Notes under the pieces: generated by a model
Told to the model about the DNA's origin: nothing
Database searches by the model: none
What the model saw: only the letters and a program-made list of their open reading frames with translations
NCBI GenBank assembly: GCA_965644295.1
Contig: CBFFRP010000263.1
Coordinates: forward strand, 434,001-498,000
DNA: 64,000 nt
Direction: 5' to 3'
Origin: Paraphysomonas bandaiensis
Taxonomy: Eukaryota > Chrysophyceae
Made by a program: the position numbers and the translations under genes
In this document: positions 27,475-40,540 of the stretch, piece by piece
How the letters are laid out: every line of letters starts with the position of its first letter
Numbering within the stretch: position 1 is the first letter of the stretch

Positions 27475-29154
27475 CTACACGTCCTTGTTCTTCGTTGTTA
27501 GGCCCATATCGTCACTGCTGAGGCCAACAGGGAGTGTTGCTGGAATGCTCCCATAAGCAGTTTCGGTTGTCAACATGGGACTTTCAAGTAGTTGAAAGTC
27601 GTCAGAATTTCCTCGAGATCGGTCACTATAGTAAAAAGCGTCATAGTCTGAGGCTGTATCTTCACTTTCAAACCCACGCTCGTATAAACTTTGCTCCATA
27701 TTATGCCACTCATCCACGAAAGCAGTTGTGGCTGCTTCTATAATGCCGCGTACACTGTTATCATTCGGCTGATGGAATCCACTGCTATCCCCAACAGCTG
27801 GAGGATCTCCAGTGGAAGGGGTAGTATCAGTCTCACTCTTCTCCTGCAACTCCTTCACATCCAGTAGGGGGGTAGTGCAGTGATCGCCTTCGAATGCCTG
27901 CGTCTGTCCATACTCTCCCTCCACAGACCCAGGTTGTGGACTTGTGCTACGGACATCAGGAGCCATCTCCTGGGCAGAGGATGGGGATGTGTTCACAGCC
28001 CCCCCCTGCCCTTTGTTAGTAGCAGCCTGATAAGCGATTTCTGCAGCAGCCTGGACAACTTTCTGCATGTCCTCTTTCTTAGAGAACTTCAGCTGGTATC
28101 GCTGCGAGAACACCTCAATATAATAGGAAGCACCATTGTAAACAGCCGTTACAAAGAGCGCCACCATATACCCCACATGCAGTCTATACGACCGATACAA
28201 TAGAAAAGACGGTAGGAATGCTACTACCGTAAATACGAACTGGCTCGTCATGAATATGATTTTGGTTTTAACTTCGTGGGCCTGATATTCCTCATCTTTC
28301 TTCATCACCCCCACACTTTTCATGAGCTTGAGAACACCACGAGCTGTTGCATTCTTCTTATCCTTTGCTAGCCAGCGGAGGGATGTAAGCAGTTCAGGAT
28401 TATTATCAAGCACATGACGGTCCATAATCTCTGTCTTGATATAGTAGCTAACTTGCCAGAAGATATATCCTAATGCTGCATTGATAAAATCTTGTAGAGA
28501 TAGTGGTTTAATAGAGGCAGGAGATATAACGTTCCACCTCAATACCAGTGTCAGCATTGCAGGAAGGATGTGAATATATATTGACGTCATCTTATCAAAA
28601 TCATGATAGACAAGTGAGTTACGCCATACTATTAAGGCCCATGTTAATGGACCATTAGTATATATAAATAACATCCGGAAAAACCATGGTATGTAATTAT
28701 GTAAAAATACACATAATATACTGAGAATATTTGTAAAATAACAAAAATCATACAGAAAATACTGTAATTTAATCGATTTGAAATAAAAGTATCGTCCAAG
28801 TAATAGTGTTGGAATTATAATACAAAACATTATACCAAAATAATCTGGACGATTTAATATAAAAAATTGACATAATGGTATATTTAATACACCGATTGTA
28901 AAAGAAATTTTATCAAATAATTTTACATATCGTGGTATTTCTTTTTTTTCTTTAATATGATCACGTACACGTTTTTGTTCATCACCTGTAACAACTTTTC
29001 TCCATTTCTTTTTTACATATTGACTTGATGGTAAAATTATAAGATCTTTTACTTTTTCAGTGACTTCATTTAATTTCCAATCGTCATTCAATTTCATATT
29101 TAATTTTAATATTTCTTCTACACGATGTTTAACTCTTTCAATTTTTTTGTTCAT
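27475..29154 (-). CDS. GPC1: Glycerophosphocholine acyltransferase 1 (GPC1-like)
   Basis: The 559-residue single-exon multipass membrane protein matches the DUF2838/GPC1 family, which reacylates glycerophosphocholine to lysophosphatidylcholine in the ER. Signature stretches are GRYFYFKSIKLQYFLYDFCY and TNGPLTWALIVWRNSLVYHD, then HILPAMLTLVLRW. About eight hydrophobic segments span roughly residues 85-360. The N-terminus is basic and helical, and the C-terminal 180 residues are acidic, Ser/Thr-rich and probably cytosolic. Its 3' end converges on the DUF1796 gene, 338 bp away. Confidence 0.92.
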   Translation of the reverse strand: MNKKIERVKHRVEEILKLNMKLNDDWKLNEVTEKVKDLIILPSSQYVKKKWRKVVTGDEQKRVRDHIKEKKEIPRYVKLFDKISFTIGVLNIPLCQFFILNRPDYFGIMFCIIIPTLLLGRYFYFKSIKLQYFLYDFCYFTNILSILCVFLHNYIPWFFRMLFIYTNGPLTWALIVWRNSLVYHDFDKMTSIYIHILPAMLTLVLRWNVISPASIKPLSLQDFINAALGYIFWQVSYYIKTEIMDRHVLDNNPELLTSLRWLAKDKKNATARGVLKLMKSVGVMKKDEEYQAHEVKTKIIFMTSQFVFTVVAFLPSFLLYRSYRLHVGYMVALFVTAVYNGASYYIEVFSQRYQLKFSKKEDMQKVVQAAAEIAYQAATNKGQGGAVNTSPSSAQEMAPDVRSTSPQPGSVEGEYGQTQAFEGDHCTTPLLDVKELQEKSETDTTPSTGDPPAVGDSSGFHQPNDNSVRGIIEAATTAFVDEWHNMEQSLYERGFESEDTASDYDAFYYSDRSRGNSDDFQLLESPMLTTETAYGSIPATLPVGLSSDDMGLTTKNKDV

Positions 29155-29780
29155 TATTGATATCTTTCTTTTTAATTAATTCTTGGTTCTTATTATAATT
29201 CCAGTTTGAATGAGTTGATTACTTCCTTAGTTTATAGATAGATATGGAGTTGTATGTGTATAGAATAGTGAGGTCTTGGATAGGGTTATATGCATAGCAT
29301 ACAAGTGTAAACTTAAGAACAAAGAAGTGAAGTGGAAGATGAAGAATATTCTGACTGTATTCCGGTATAAGCATGATATATACTGTGGTATACACTGGTA
29401 TACGTTGTATATGGGGAATAGAATGGGTATAGAATATAACGTAACCTCATATCACTGTATTCTTTATATACAGAGTGTATACACAGATCTCTCAACTGTC
29501 GTTTCACATCAGTTCACGTGAGGCAGCTCATATCATGCAGAGTATATATATATATATATATAGCCTCTTATCTCGTTAATTAACACTCTCTCCATCTAGA
29601 GACCAACGTATACATGATAAGAAAGAATTAGTGTATTCGTTTATAACTTATTGTTTTGATAGATCAATTAGTTAAGTAGTAAGTTCATAGATCGGACGTT
29701 TCGTTCGTATATATAAACGTGATCACTTGTATCAACTTATTACTGTGTAGTTTATACTTTAAACAGTGCTTAAGTATACC
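29155..29780. other. Divergent promoter region of GPC1 and PACRG
   Basis: AT-rich spacer between two divergent genes with a TATA dinucleotide run near 29541-29562. No further gene. Confidence 0.5.
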
Positions 29781-31129
29781 ATGAAATCGAGGGGTAATAA
29801 AGGAATTAATGATTTGGTTCAATTGAAGATGGAGAAGAAGCTGCTTGAGGCAAAGCTTGCTAACGTGAAGAAGGAGAGCAAAAAGTTGAATAAAATTATA
29901 GATAAGAAAACTATGGACAAAGCGTCTACACTCTACAGAGGAGCGTCACTACCCGAAATGTCAACAACTGTTTTAGGGAATATGACTCTGAATGATCTTC
30001 GAGTCCCGAAGCGGTCGTGTAAGGTTGATCCTATGCCTCCCCCTCGTGATCTAGATGAAGTAGAACCAACGCCCATTCCTTTTGGAAGCAATTTAGAAAG
30101 AATTAGACACCAACATATACGCAGAACTGTGGGCAAAGTTGAAATAGCTAAGCGTAATAAAGTGAAGAATGACAAAGCTGCAAAGAAAGCAGTTAAGGAA
30201 CAAATGCGACACTCCGGTATAAAGATTGCGCCGTCCATGTTTCCTAATCGATACCTTCGAGGAGAGCTACCTTGCACAATTGAACATGGAGTACGAGGTA
30301 TGAAGTCAGCTTTGTTGATATGTTTCTGATTGTCTGTTTAACCTTGTTTATAGGCCTGTATCTAAGCTGGGTATGCCCACTCGATAATCTTGACTACGAC
30401 TACTACCTTCCGATTTTCTTTGATGGTGAGTTATCCTTCGGTGTACACAGTTGCCTGAATATTTATTGTTTGGTCATTCTTGTGATTGATTAGTTTTTAT
30501 ATGAGTGTTGTACGTGTTGTTGACGGAATGTATAGGTTTGCAATGTGACCAAGAACCAATCGTGTTCCTAGCCAAACAAGGCATTGAAGACATGCTGTAT
30601 GCATGCCACGGAAATGCAGATAGGGTTATTCCAAGCCTACCTAATTTAGTGCGACCTTTAAGAAACGCACTCTCCAAATTCAGCGTTCCGATTCTGCTGA
30701 ATGTGTTAACGGTAGGCACCTATGAAGTGTTTTGTATGGTAGTCATGGCTTCGCAGGCTCTGAAGCAGCTTGTGCAGTGTGCCGATGGCGTCGGTGTAGC
30801 AATGACTCCCTACTACAAACAATTTTTACAGCCTATGAATGCCTTCCTGGATCGCACAAAGAACATAGGTGACGAAATGGATTTTGGACAGAGAAAGAAC
30901 AATGATGTTGGCGAGGAGGTGGGAACGAAGCTTATTTGCCATACTGTTCTGAATGTATAATACGTGGCAGGTGCGAACCACTCTTGAAATTATGGAAAAA
31001 ATGGGTGGCCCTGATGCATTCAAGTGTATCAAATTTGCAATACCACCATGTAAGATATTTCATTTCTGGTGTATACCGTATGCATTAATCATATGTACAG
31101 ATCAATCATACAGGGAAGGGCTGTTGTAG
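29781..31129 (+). CDS. PACRG: PACRG-type axonemal microtubule protein
   Basis: Six exons (29781-30297, 30354-30425, 30536-30711, 30757-30918, 30971-31049, 31101-31129) give 344 residues. The core carries the PACRG armadillo-like sequence: LSWVCPLDNLDYDYYLPIFF, VFLAKQGIEDML, LPNLVRPLRNAL, TALKQLVQCADGVG, PYYKQFLQPMNAF, and then a GGPDAFKCIKFAIPPYQS ending. PACRG is an inner-junction protein joining A and B tubules of ciliary doublets. The 170-residue N-terminal extension is long, lysine-rich and coiled-coil at first (LEAKLANVKKESKKL). ATG 29781 is the first true ATG in frame. The second intron (110 nt) is longer than most here. Confidence 0.95.
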
Positions 31130-31243
31130 ATAAGGTAGTAATACTAGATTTCGTGGAGAATACATCTTTTAATGTTCAACAGATGTAATTTGTGTTTGAA
31201 TGCTATGATAGTTTTTAATAAATAGTATTACTGGATGGAGTAT

Positions 31244-31621
31244 TTACGAAGTATAGCCGGTGCCATCCTTGTCCCCTAACCAAGCAGTTAATCGCTCTAT
31301 TTCTTTTCCTTCTAGAAGCTGCTTTTGTAGTCCTCGAGAGGGCCACAGCCAATATTCATTCTCCAATTTCGCTACCTCTTACGATTGTATTATTTTGCTC
31401 TCAATAATTTCTCTGGACTAGTGTACTAATCGCCCATCAGTAAACAGCGAGATAGAAAAATATAATAATCCTGCGTTCTATGTTATGATAGGTGACATGG
31501 TAAAGCCTACGCCTGTACCACAGCCGCCCTGTACGAAGGCATCACCAAGTTCTAGAGAATTAGTCTCGGGAGGTCTAGATTGAGGTTTGTGTATACTTGT
31601 AGCAAATAGAGCAGTTGACAT
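31244..31621 (-). CDS. Possible small gene, exon structure unresolved
   Basis: A minus-strand ATG (31621-31619) opens a frame of about 43 codons with a glycine-rich AFVQGGCGTGVGF motif. Further on, an open stretch ends in LWPSRGLQKQLLEGKE and GDKDGTGYTS with a stop at 31246-31244. The parts are not in one frame and I could not find an intron pair that joins them cleanly. It may be a small membrane protein gene or a decayed one. No family recognised. Confidence 0.3.
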
Positions 31622-32646
31622 TCTATGTTAGTTGCTTAGTAGCGAAAGTGTGGTGTACTAGTCCTGTAATATTATTTCATGTAGTTAGGTATATCTTATG
31701 TTTTACTTTGACGTCCAATTTAATCATAAGCTATGTATTGCACTGATATTGTAGAAATGAACTCATTATATTGCAATATAGTCACTAACAGCATGAATAC
31801 GCATATCACAATATTTTAAATTAACGTTTACTATGGTTATAGTTTGTATCATTGCATTGAATCAATCTTCTTGGACTCACTCCATGGTTTCTCCATCGAG
31901 AGAAAATAGACCATACTACTGATAAAATACCATCTTGACCAGCATTATTATTAGCCAATAATGTGGAGTAATTTATAGCACGGAACAAGCTTGTTTATTG
32001 TCGTTGTGGGAACAGGAGTGGAGTAATCCGTTAGAGTTTAATCTATAAAGCAATGAAAATGAAGTTAACTGGTTGATAGTGACAAGTATACATCAATTGA
32101 GCACAAGTTGTGTAATGATGATAATGCACAAGTGAATTGCAATCCATATCCATACATGCATATCTACCTACTGGCCTTTGAACCTGCCATAATGGGAAAA
32201 CCCGGCTGATAGGGTGTCCGGGTTATACAGTGTATAGAGCGGTATTTGCAGTACTATTCTAATTGGATAGAAGTATTTCTGACATATAAAGTATGTATGA
32301 AATATGAAATACTGCTACTGTATGTTGCTGTATACTCTATATATCCAGATAGAACCATGTGGTGTGTTGGTGTGGTGTGATATGATTATGTGGTGCTACT
32401 GTTGCTGTGGTATCCATATGCTGTAGGGTACAGTATATAGAAGACACTGAGGTGTGTGGTGTGACAGTACATACAGTGGTATGTTTGGTATGTACACACT
32501 GTACATTGATCTGGTATGTATATGGATGTGATCATATATAACTTACATATGGCAGATATATATACATATATATAACACACTGCAGTCATAATCACATAAT
32601 TATATAACATTAAAATCATTTCATACAAAATATAATTTAAACCATA
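31622..32646. other. Intergenic, no gene seen
   Basis: AT-rich, with TG-rich low-complexity sequence at 32350-32530 just upstream of the transporter gene. Confidence 0.5.
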
Positions 32647-34467
32647 ATGTTTACACGTGATGCTGATAAAACAAGTACAATCAGAGGACTTAGCAGTGAT
32701 GCTCATACAGCTCGTTTACTTAAAACAGATGATGAAGATGAACCCCATAAAACACGACGTGCATCATCTGTATACAGTCAATATACTGATCCGGTAATCA
32801 AATCATTCATATGTTTTATAGATCTTATATCTGTATACAGGATGTCCCTCTAGAGCCTGTACTTCTCAATGAAGCCTCATCCATATCATGTTACATGAAC
32901 TTAACGAATACAATTATTGGCAGTGGTATGTATTATGAAGTTAATTACCATCTAAACCCTTTAATATATTCGTATGAAGGTGTACTAGGTCTTCCTTACG
33001 CTGTTGCTCATTCAGGGTCTATACTCGGTGTGGCTCTAGTTTTTCTTTCTGCTGTTTGCGGTATCTTTTCGCTTCATTTACTGTCTATTTGTGCTGTCAA
33101 AGTACCACCACCGTCTTCATTCTACTCAGTGACAGAGGCTAGTGTTCCTCAGCTAACTTTTCTCATTGATTTGGCGGTAGCAGTGCAGTGCTTTGGGGTC
33201 TGTGCCTCATACCTGATAGTGATTGGAGGGTTGATGCCTGATGTCATGGAAAATTTTGATGTGGATGGGTTCTGGCTCAACAGACAACCATGGATAATCC
33301 TGGGGTTCGCAGTGGTGGCTCCTCTGAGCTGCTTTCACAAACTTGACGCGCTGAAATATACATCTGGGGTGTCTGTGTTGTTCGTGCTGTTTCTGATGTT
33401 TCTGGTACTCTTCTACGCTATACCAGGTGATGGGCTGCATCCATGTGACTTGGACGATGACGACGATGGCGATTGCGTTGGGGACAGGCCATTGATTTCT
33501 ATTACCAATCAGACCATGCGTGTGTTCAGTATATTCGTGTTTGCCTTTTCCTGTCAGACGGTATGACTTTAAATTTATGTTTTTATTTTAATCACGCCAC
33601 CTGCCAACATGCATACTCTTCTATGTAATCGTGGGAATGTATCAGCTTATTTTGGAATGAATAATTAGAGAATGTGTTGATTATTGAAATTTATTCTTAT
33701 AGTTGATCTAATTACTCTTTACGTACAGAACATATTTGCCGTCGTGAACGAGATCCGCAACCCGTCACAACAGCGATACGACAATGTGGCTGCATCCTCA
33801 ATCTTCACGGCATTGACTATCTACACTATAGTGGCAATTGCGGGGTTCTTCACATATGGTGACTCCGTAGACTCCAATATCCTTATAAGTTACCCTAGTA
33901 AGTGTTTCACAATTAATTAGCCAATGGAATATAGATGTGCATGTCATTTATCTTTTCTTTAAAATACACTATACTTATGCTGTGCTATTGTCTTGCAGAG
34001 ACTCACTTAACAAGCGTGGCACGTGTATTTGTGTCTCTACTCGTGGCGTTCTCATTTCCTCTGCTGTGTCATCCCGGACGAAATTCTATTCTTGGTCTGT
34101 GGAGAGGTTGTGATCGCGACGAGGATGCGTGGATCAAGTATAACAAAATGAGATATATTATCGTTACAGTAAGTGTATTGCAGTTGCTTCCATGACTGTA
34201 ATATAACGGACTTATTGCAAATCATGTACACAGGTGGGGCTCCTCGCTGGTAGTTTCTTTACGGCGATGACTGTGAAGGATCTTGGTATTATATTTGCTC
34301 TGGTTGGAGCCACTGGCGCCACTATGATTAGTTTCATTCTTCCCGGGGCAGCCTATTACAATATGCACCGTCACCAGGGCCCAGAATGGAAGAGATACGG
34401 TGCCCTAGTTCTCTGCGGACTGGGATGTGTCATCATGCCAGTTTGCCTGGTCTTCATCTTCATATAG
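32647..34467 (+). CDS. SLC38-type amino-acid transporter
   Basis: Six exons (32647-32793, 32841-32925, 32980-33560, 33729-33897, 33999-34168, 34234-34467) give 461 residues. This is the amino acid/auxin permease family, about eleven membrane segments, probably sodium- or proton-coupled uptake of neutral amino acids at plasma or vacuolar membrane. The family start TIIGSG/VLGLPYAVAHSG is restored by removing the 54-nt intron 32926-32979, which has no in-frame stop. Later landmarks are FAFSCQTNIFAVVNEIRNPS, TYGDSVDSNILISYP and SFPLLCHPGRNSI. An acidic loop (CDLDDDDDGDC) lies between middle helices. Substrate cannot be read from sequence. Confidence 0.92.
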
Positions 34468-35278
34468 AAAAGACAGAAGTAGTCGCTCCATACAAGGGTG
34501 TAAACTAGAAATAATATACCTAGCATGGCGCTACAAAGTAGCGCATAACTTTGGATAGCACGAAGAATTCTTGTTGTTTGGTCATGCCTTTTTACTTGGC
34601 TAAGCTCATAGTATTACAAACTCGGTGTACACAAAGTTAATGTAATATATGGCGTAGTCATATTTTTACTCATTTTACGAAATATATTTTCGTGTTCAAG
34701 AGATATTGAACTCCTGCCCTGTACAGCGTCCACATTTATTTGTATCGAATGTACTAAAATTTCAGACACTTCTAGGAATGATGATTAAGTAGATAACAAA
34801 TTTTTTATAATATGTCCTTTTAGTTCACCAAAACTACATTACACAGTCATACATTAGAAATTAGAACCTAGATTTAATTTTTATATTCCAGTTATGAACT
34901 AGTTTCACTTTTTGTACAGCATTAGCCATCTTCTATAGCACAACACATACTCAATCGTTCAATGAAAATATACAGCCTATACTCAAAAGGAGAATGGTAT
35001 AGCAGTATGAGGTTATATATTCCTTCCGATATATGGAGTGAATATGGTAAATACGAACTATAAACTCGTGCTGTAAAATCTACAAGAGTATCTTGCACTC
35101 TGATATATTAAAGTGCTGTACGAAGTTAGCACTGTGAGAACATACCTGAGATAGCGATGTCAGCATGGACATAAAGCAGATCATAAAAGCACTGAGGAAG
35201 GGGAAAATAATAATACCATAGCATATTTAGTTTATCTGCTGTGTTGTTATAATATTTTAGCTCAACTATAGCTCTACT
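34468..35278. other. Intergenic between convergent genes
   Basis: No gene or repeat recognised. Confidence 0.5.
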
Positions 35279-37076
35279 CTATATCGGTCCTGACGCTTCG
35301 TTGGAAGGAGATTTTTTTTCTAATCCAAACAGTAACGCATCTTTTGGTGTGAAATATCCAACAAAATATAATGAACTAACTGCACCAATCACCGCACTGC
35401 ATAGTGCAGCCACCACAACAGAAACACTTAGCATTGTGGCAGAATATGTGTCAGCGTCACTATCATCATTAGAATCATAGCCGTTGTACGTAGCTTGTGT
35501 AGAATACATAATCGTACCTCCAGTGTTCCATCCTAGACCCTCACCCCATACGACATGGGAGTTTCCATCACTGTCAATCTTAAGAGACCCATAATCGCCG
35601 TATGGGAATTCAAAACCTTGGGAATTCTGAAAGCCATATTTGTTGTAGAAAGAGAGTCTCACAGATGGCGATGACCACGTCACACCAGAGTCCTTGCTTT
35701 CTCTATAGTATACATTCCACATGCCTGCAAAACAACACGTATAAACAGAATAGCAGCACATATTCAAATCATGTGCTTCATTATGAATGGTGTTTCAAGT
35801 ATAAGTGAGTCAGCTACATGCACAATGCAAACACATATATAATTTTCTTTATGGTATAATTGAGCCTACCGGTACGGTTATCCATCCATGCTGCCCTGAC
35901 ATCTCCATTTCCTGTAGCAGCTATCATTACAAATCCATGGAATACATTCTGAAAGTAAGGGGCATCTGATATATCCACCGGGATAGAAAACTCATCGGAA
36001 CCTGAACGCAGTGAGGTCAACAATACACGGGTTTCATTAGCTGGTGTGGTAGTATCATCGGCACCGAATGCGTAATACACCGTGTCATTCATATCTATAG
36101 CAAGACTGCAACTGCCAACTAAAAAGTCTGTGCCACACTCCGCGTATTCCGGGCACTTCTGTGTATCCTTCCAACGGGAGATGTTGTACCGTTTCCAGGT
36201 AGCGCCTTCATTGTTTGACGAGTACACATAGGCATAGGAAGAATTGGCAGCATCAGTCTCATTACCAACAGGCCCATAATAAGAATAGGCATCGTCATCA
36301 AACTCTTCTTCAACGGTATCCTCACCATAATCTGGAGTTGCCATATAGGCAAAGAACACTTCCCCAGAAGATCGGACCCCGCTGCCTCCAGCGTAAAAGT
36401 AACTCCCCTCCTGGTAGTCCACCTGAAGTGGAGTGGACCAAGTAGAACCTCCATCACTTGTACGCGTTACATACGGAAACTGAGAATTAAATGTAACATA
36501 GAGTACATCTGGGTTGCTCGGGTGGATGCTCATCCAGTTTTTGTCCGCCGATATGTTTCCAGATACTACCACAGGATTAGACCAGGATTCACCTCCATTC
36601 AGTGACTTCTGAAAAAGAATATTCCAAGGGTGAGGTGGAGGCTGCTTTGTGTAACCTATATAGGTTATGTAAATGTTCCCTGAGGGGTCGTGCACACCGA
36701 CGATGTCGGCAAACCAAGTCAACGGATTCGTATTAATATATCCCCACGATAGCTCAGAGTCCCCTATAGTATCCCATGTATTCCCAAAATCTGAACTCTT
36801 GCGATATATTATTGGATCCTCACCACAATCTTCACATGATCGAACGCCATGCACACTGACAGCAAATACATATATTTCTCCGTCATCTGTGACTACTATC
36901 TGCGGTTCCCATGTATCGAGCAGTACATCGTCAGAAAACACTGGTTTGTCCATTATGAAAGATGTAACATCTTCAGGATAAGGTGGAGGATATTCCAAGT
37001 CAACATTGAGTGTATTGGAGAGAGCGGTATAGTCAAAGATACAGCATAATAGCCATAGAGATGATAAGGAAATCAT
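35279..37076 (-). CDS. Membrane-anchored BNR/sialidase-like protein
   Basis: Two exons (37076-35870 and 35724-35279, intron 145 nt) give 550 residues. A signal peptide (about 1-20) is followed by a beta-propeller with at least four Asp boxes: SSDFGNTWD, SLNGGESWS, TSDGGSTWS and SKDSGVTWS, plus the degenerate SSNNEGATW. Several NxS/T glycosylation sites occur. A single transmembrane helix (MLSVSVVVAALCSAVIGAV) near residue 500 and a short cytosolic tail make it a type I surface protein. Asp boxes also occur in propellers that are not sialidases, and I see no clear FRIP motif or arginine triad, so enzymatic activity is unproven. Confidence 0.82.
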
Positions 37077-37545
37077 TGCCTCTTGTATAACACAAATACA
37101 ACTTTGTGAAGGGTGAGATTGAATAATGATATATAGAACTCAATAGTGTTTGTAGATATCAATAAGTTCATTAGTCAGATGTATTGTTCCATATGATCTT
37201 TACGATATTATCTGAATAGCACCTCTGTACATATGTTTATATGCGTGTTGAGAAATGCATATGGATACTTGTATATAGTGAATTGGACCAATCAGATCAC
37301 GACTGTAGGAGAGTGTATAGGTATATGTAGGTAGGGCTCTACAGTAGGTCGGTACACATGTATAGGTACTATAGGGCCATATATGTGTAGGTTGGTACAT
37401 ATATACAGCACATAGGTATATAGGTACGTAGGCTTTGTAGAGAAGTACGTCGTAAGGTAGCATTATAGGAGTCCAAGCTCGACGCAACTCTCATAGAGAA
37501 GAATAGAGATATATATCCAATTCAACACACATTATTACCCTAACA
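37077..37545. other. Divergent promoter region
   Basis: Spacer between the divergent BNR and FMO genes with many short TATA/GTAC-rich repeats. No gene. Confidence 0.5.
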
Positions 37546-38978
37546 ATGCTATCTACATCTCTTTCCAAACCTGTTAAAAGTATTTGTGTTGTTGGTGCAG
37601 GGGCTGCAGGTCTTATTGCACTGCATGAGTTTCGTCAGAGCGGTTTCTCTGTTACTGCACTAGAGATGCTCGGTCATGTGGGAGGTATATGGAAGAGTAT
37701 GAACAGTAATGCAATATATGACTCATTGGTAACTAATTTACCAAAAGAAGTAATGGCGATTAGTGAAGAATTCCCTTTTAGGGAGAGTTTACCCTCTTTT
37801 GTGCATCATTCAGATGTTAACGAATATCTCCATAATTTTGCAGAGCAGAACCAGCTATTAGATTCAATAAAGCTTAATTGTAATGTAATATGCACTAAGA
37901 AAGAATATCATAAAGGAAGTGATAAGGAGATGTGGCGGGTTGACTATGTTGATACGACACGACACGAGGAAAAGTCTTTATACTGTGATGCATTGGTTGT
38001 GTGTAATGGTCACTTCAATGAGCCAGTTTGTCCCGAAATTAAAGGTATCGAACACTTCCGAGGAGAGCTTATGCACTCCAAGAGCTATAAAAATCCTTCT
38101 GGGTTTGCAGATAAGACAGTTGTAGTTGTGGGAGCTAAATCCAGTGCTACTGACATCGCAAGAGAAATAGCCTCCGTGGCTCGAAGCCTACATGTCTCCA
38201 ACCGCAGCTACAGTGGCCCTTCATTTACTTCTAATGTAACTGGTATACACCATCACGGTGGGCTTGAGGGAATGAATGAGACTGGTGTTCTGAAGTTTTT
38301 GGATGGCGAGGAAGTGGTAGCCGATTGCATTGTTCACTGTACCGGCTACGAATATCATTTCCCATTCTTACCGACCGACAGTTCTCCGTGCGTTTCAGTT
38401 TGTTCCCGTTCCGTGCGGCCACTCTACCGGCACGTGTTTCATGAAGACGATCCGACGCTATCGTTTATAGGATTGCCACACACTATCATTCCATTTCCAA
38501 TTTTTCTTGCCCAGGCTCGATGGGTGGCCGCAGTGTACTCCGGTGCTCCTGGGAGTTGCCCCCTGGCCTCCACACAAGAGATGCGGGAGTGGAGGGAAGA
38601 GTATGAATCGTTGTTAAGACACCCGGATCGATTAGGCGGGCCATTTCCCTCTAACTACCACTACATGGGCGGCTATATGTGGGAATACCTCCGTGATCTA
38701 GCGAGGCTTACACACCGTGATGCAGATGAAAATGTTCCTCTACAGCGTAATATACGTTTGCTACAGGAAATATATACCGACGTAGGTACCAGACGCCCAC
38801 GTGAGGTGGGTGCAAGTGATGCATATAGGAGAAACCAATACACAGTTGACAGGTGAGGGGTAATCTCATATGTATCGTTTGTATTGAATTGTATTGTACG
38901 TGAATTAACCGTAAGCTTAGTTACTCTATTTCTTGCAGGGAAACAGGGAAGTGGACTGTACATGTCCCGGAGTGTTAA
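37546..38978 (+). CDS. Flavin-containing monooxygenase
   Basis: Two exons (37546-38852 and 38939-38978, intron 86 nt) give 448 residues. The FAD Rossmann motif GAGAAGLIALHEF is at 18-30. The FMO-identifying motif FRGELMHSKSY (FxGxxxHxxxY) is near 180, and the NADPH site VVVVGAKSSATDIA near 195. ATG-like DCIVHCTGYEYHFPF follows. The family oxygenates soft nucleophiles such as amines and sulfides using NADPH; yeast and plant types act on thiols. The last exon adds only 13 codons, ending VHVPEC. It has no membrane helix, unlike mammalian FMOs. Confidence 0.93.
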
Positions 38979-40540
38979 ACTATGTTGCAATAGAATGTAG
39001 TATACTTTAGCTTTGTCGTTGAACGGTAGCGTTACGTCAGTGTTGTACAATACATACACAATGATAAGAACTATGAGACTGAATAATAATCTATTCTTAT
39101 AATATTGAGCTCAGTATTTTTGATTATCATATCTAGTTCTATTTTGCAATTTCATAGGTGTGAATAGTGAAATAGTTTTACAAAAGTGCTTGCAAACAAT
39201 GCTACTACAATGAAAGTCATGGTATATGTACTGTAGTATACTTACAGACAGAAGTGTACTTCGGGCCAGAGAAGCAATGTAAAGGGAATTGAGAGGTTGT
39301 CTAAGAGGTAAAATCTGAATAATGCATAATAATAAGAGTATGCCGTTTTATTATCCAATGATGTAAATTAACATACAACTAATACTCTTCGGCAGGAGAG
39401 TTGTGTTCGAAAATGCAACTCTACATGCGTAGTCTTTCAAAGCTGATAATTTTACAACACATCGCTTCCATAAAGAAATTTCGGATGTTTATTCTTTATC
39501 GCCTAACACACCAAAGCAGATGGAAATTATGAATAGTGACGTATATCTATAGACAAGTTTAATATTATATGAAAGGCGCCATCAGATAGCAGGAGGAGTA
39601 ACATCTCGTTCACTGAACAGTTAATTTTATTCTTTACAATCGCCCAAATCAAGAAGTGATTTATCAGAATAAGTGAAGATGATTTATATGCTAGGTGACT
39701 ACATGCACTCCTGTGTTACAAGCCCTTGTATTGTGCAGGCTTAGTTGAGTAGGACTTATAACCGTCAAGTCATACTATAAAATCTCTATGAAATGAGTAC
39801 AGCAGCAGTGTTGTCGCTTAATATTGTGAGATTGTAAACTCAAGAGGACAGAATAAATGGATACATCTTTAGATTCATGCAATTTAATAATGCTTGGACT
39901 GAGAAGTACCTTACAAGAATGTGCCCATACAACTGTACATGTACAGCCACATGTACCCATATGCATGCCTATACAGCATGTATAGGTATGTGTACCTATG
40001 TACCTATGTACCTATACAGCTATACAACTATACCCATATACGTAGCATATAGGTACACATGTACGTATGTATGCCTATGTCCATACACATGTGTCTCATG
40101 TCCGTATGTAAGTTTACACATAATGTAGTCTACCTATTGTTCTATATTCGTGCGTATGTACGGTAATAGTTTCATGTATACACTGTAGTCCCACCCATCC
40201 TTGCACCAGTCATTGACAAGCAAGACGGATATTTGACGTCTCGATCGTCTGAAGTACACTTCCTACACTTCTTTCCCTTCTAAACGTAAACCCAGCAATC
40301 TACATATATATATATATGGTACCACATCAATACAAAAGAAGTAGAAGTGAATGACCACATCATTAAGATGATGATGATACTGTGAGTGTAGTATATATAA
40401 GTGTTTTACTGTATATTCACATTCATTGATATTCATATATATACACACTCATACATCTACTGTCAGTTACATCTATGAATGACATTCACGTGTGGTAGTG
40501 ACTTAAGACGTGACATCTTGTATTTCCTAAAATAAATCCA
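38979..40540. other. Intergenic with GTACAT-rich low complexity
   Basis: The segment 39925-40120 is built of irregular ACAT/GTAC/CCTAT motifs. No gene is recognised. Short frames there are artefacts of composition. Confidence 0.5.

Noticed and set aside
39877-40128. 83-codon Tyr/Cys/Thr-rich frame
   Set aside because: Built from GTAC/ACAT low-complexity DNA; looks non-coding.
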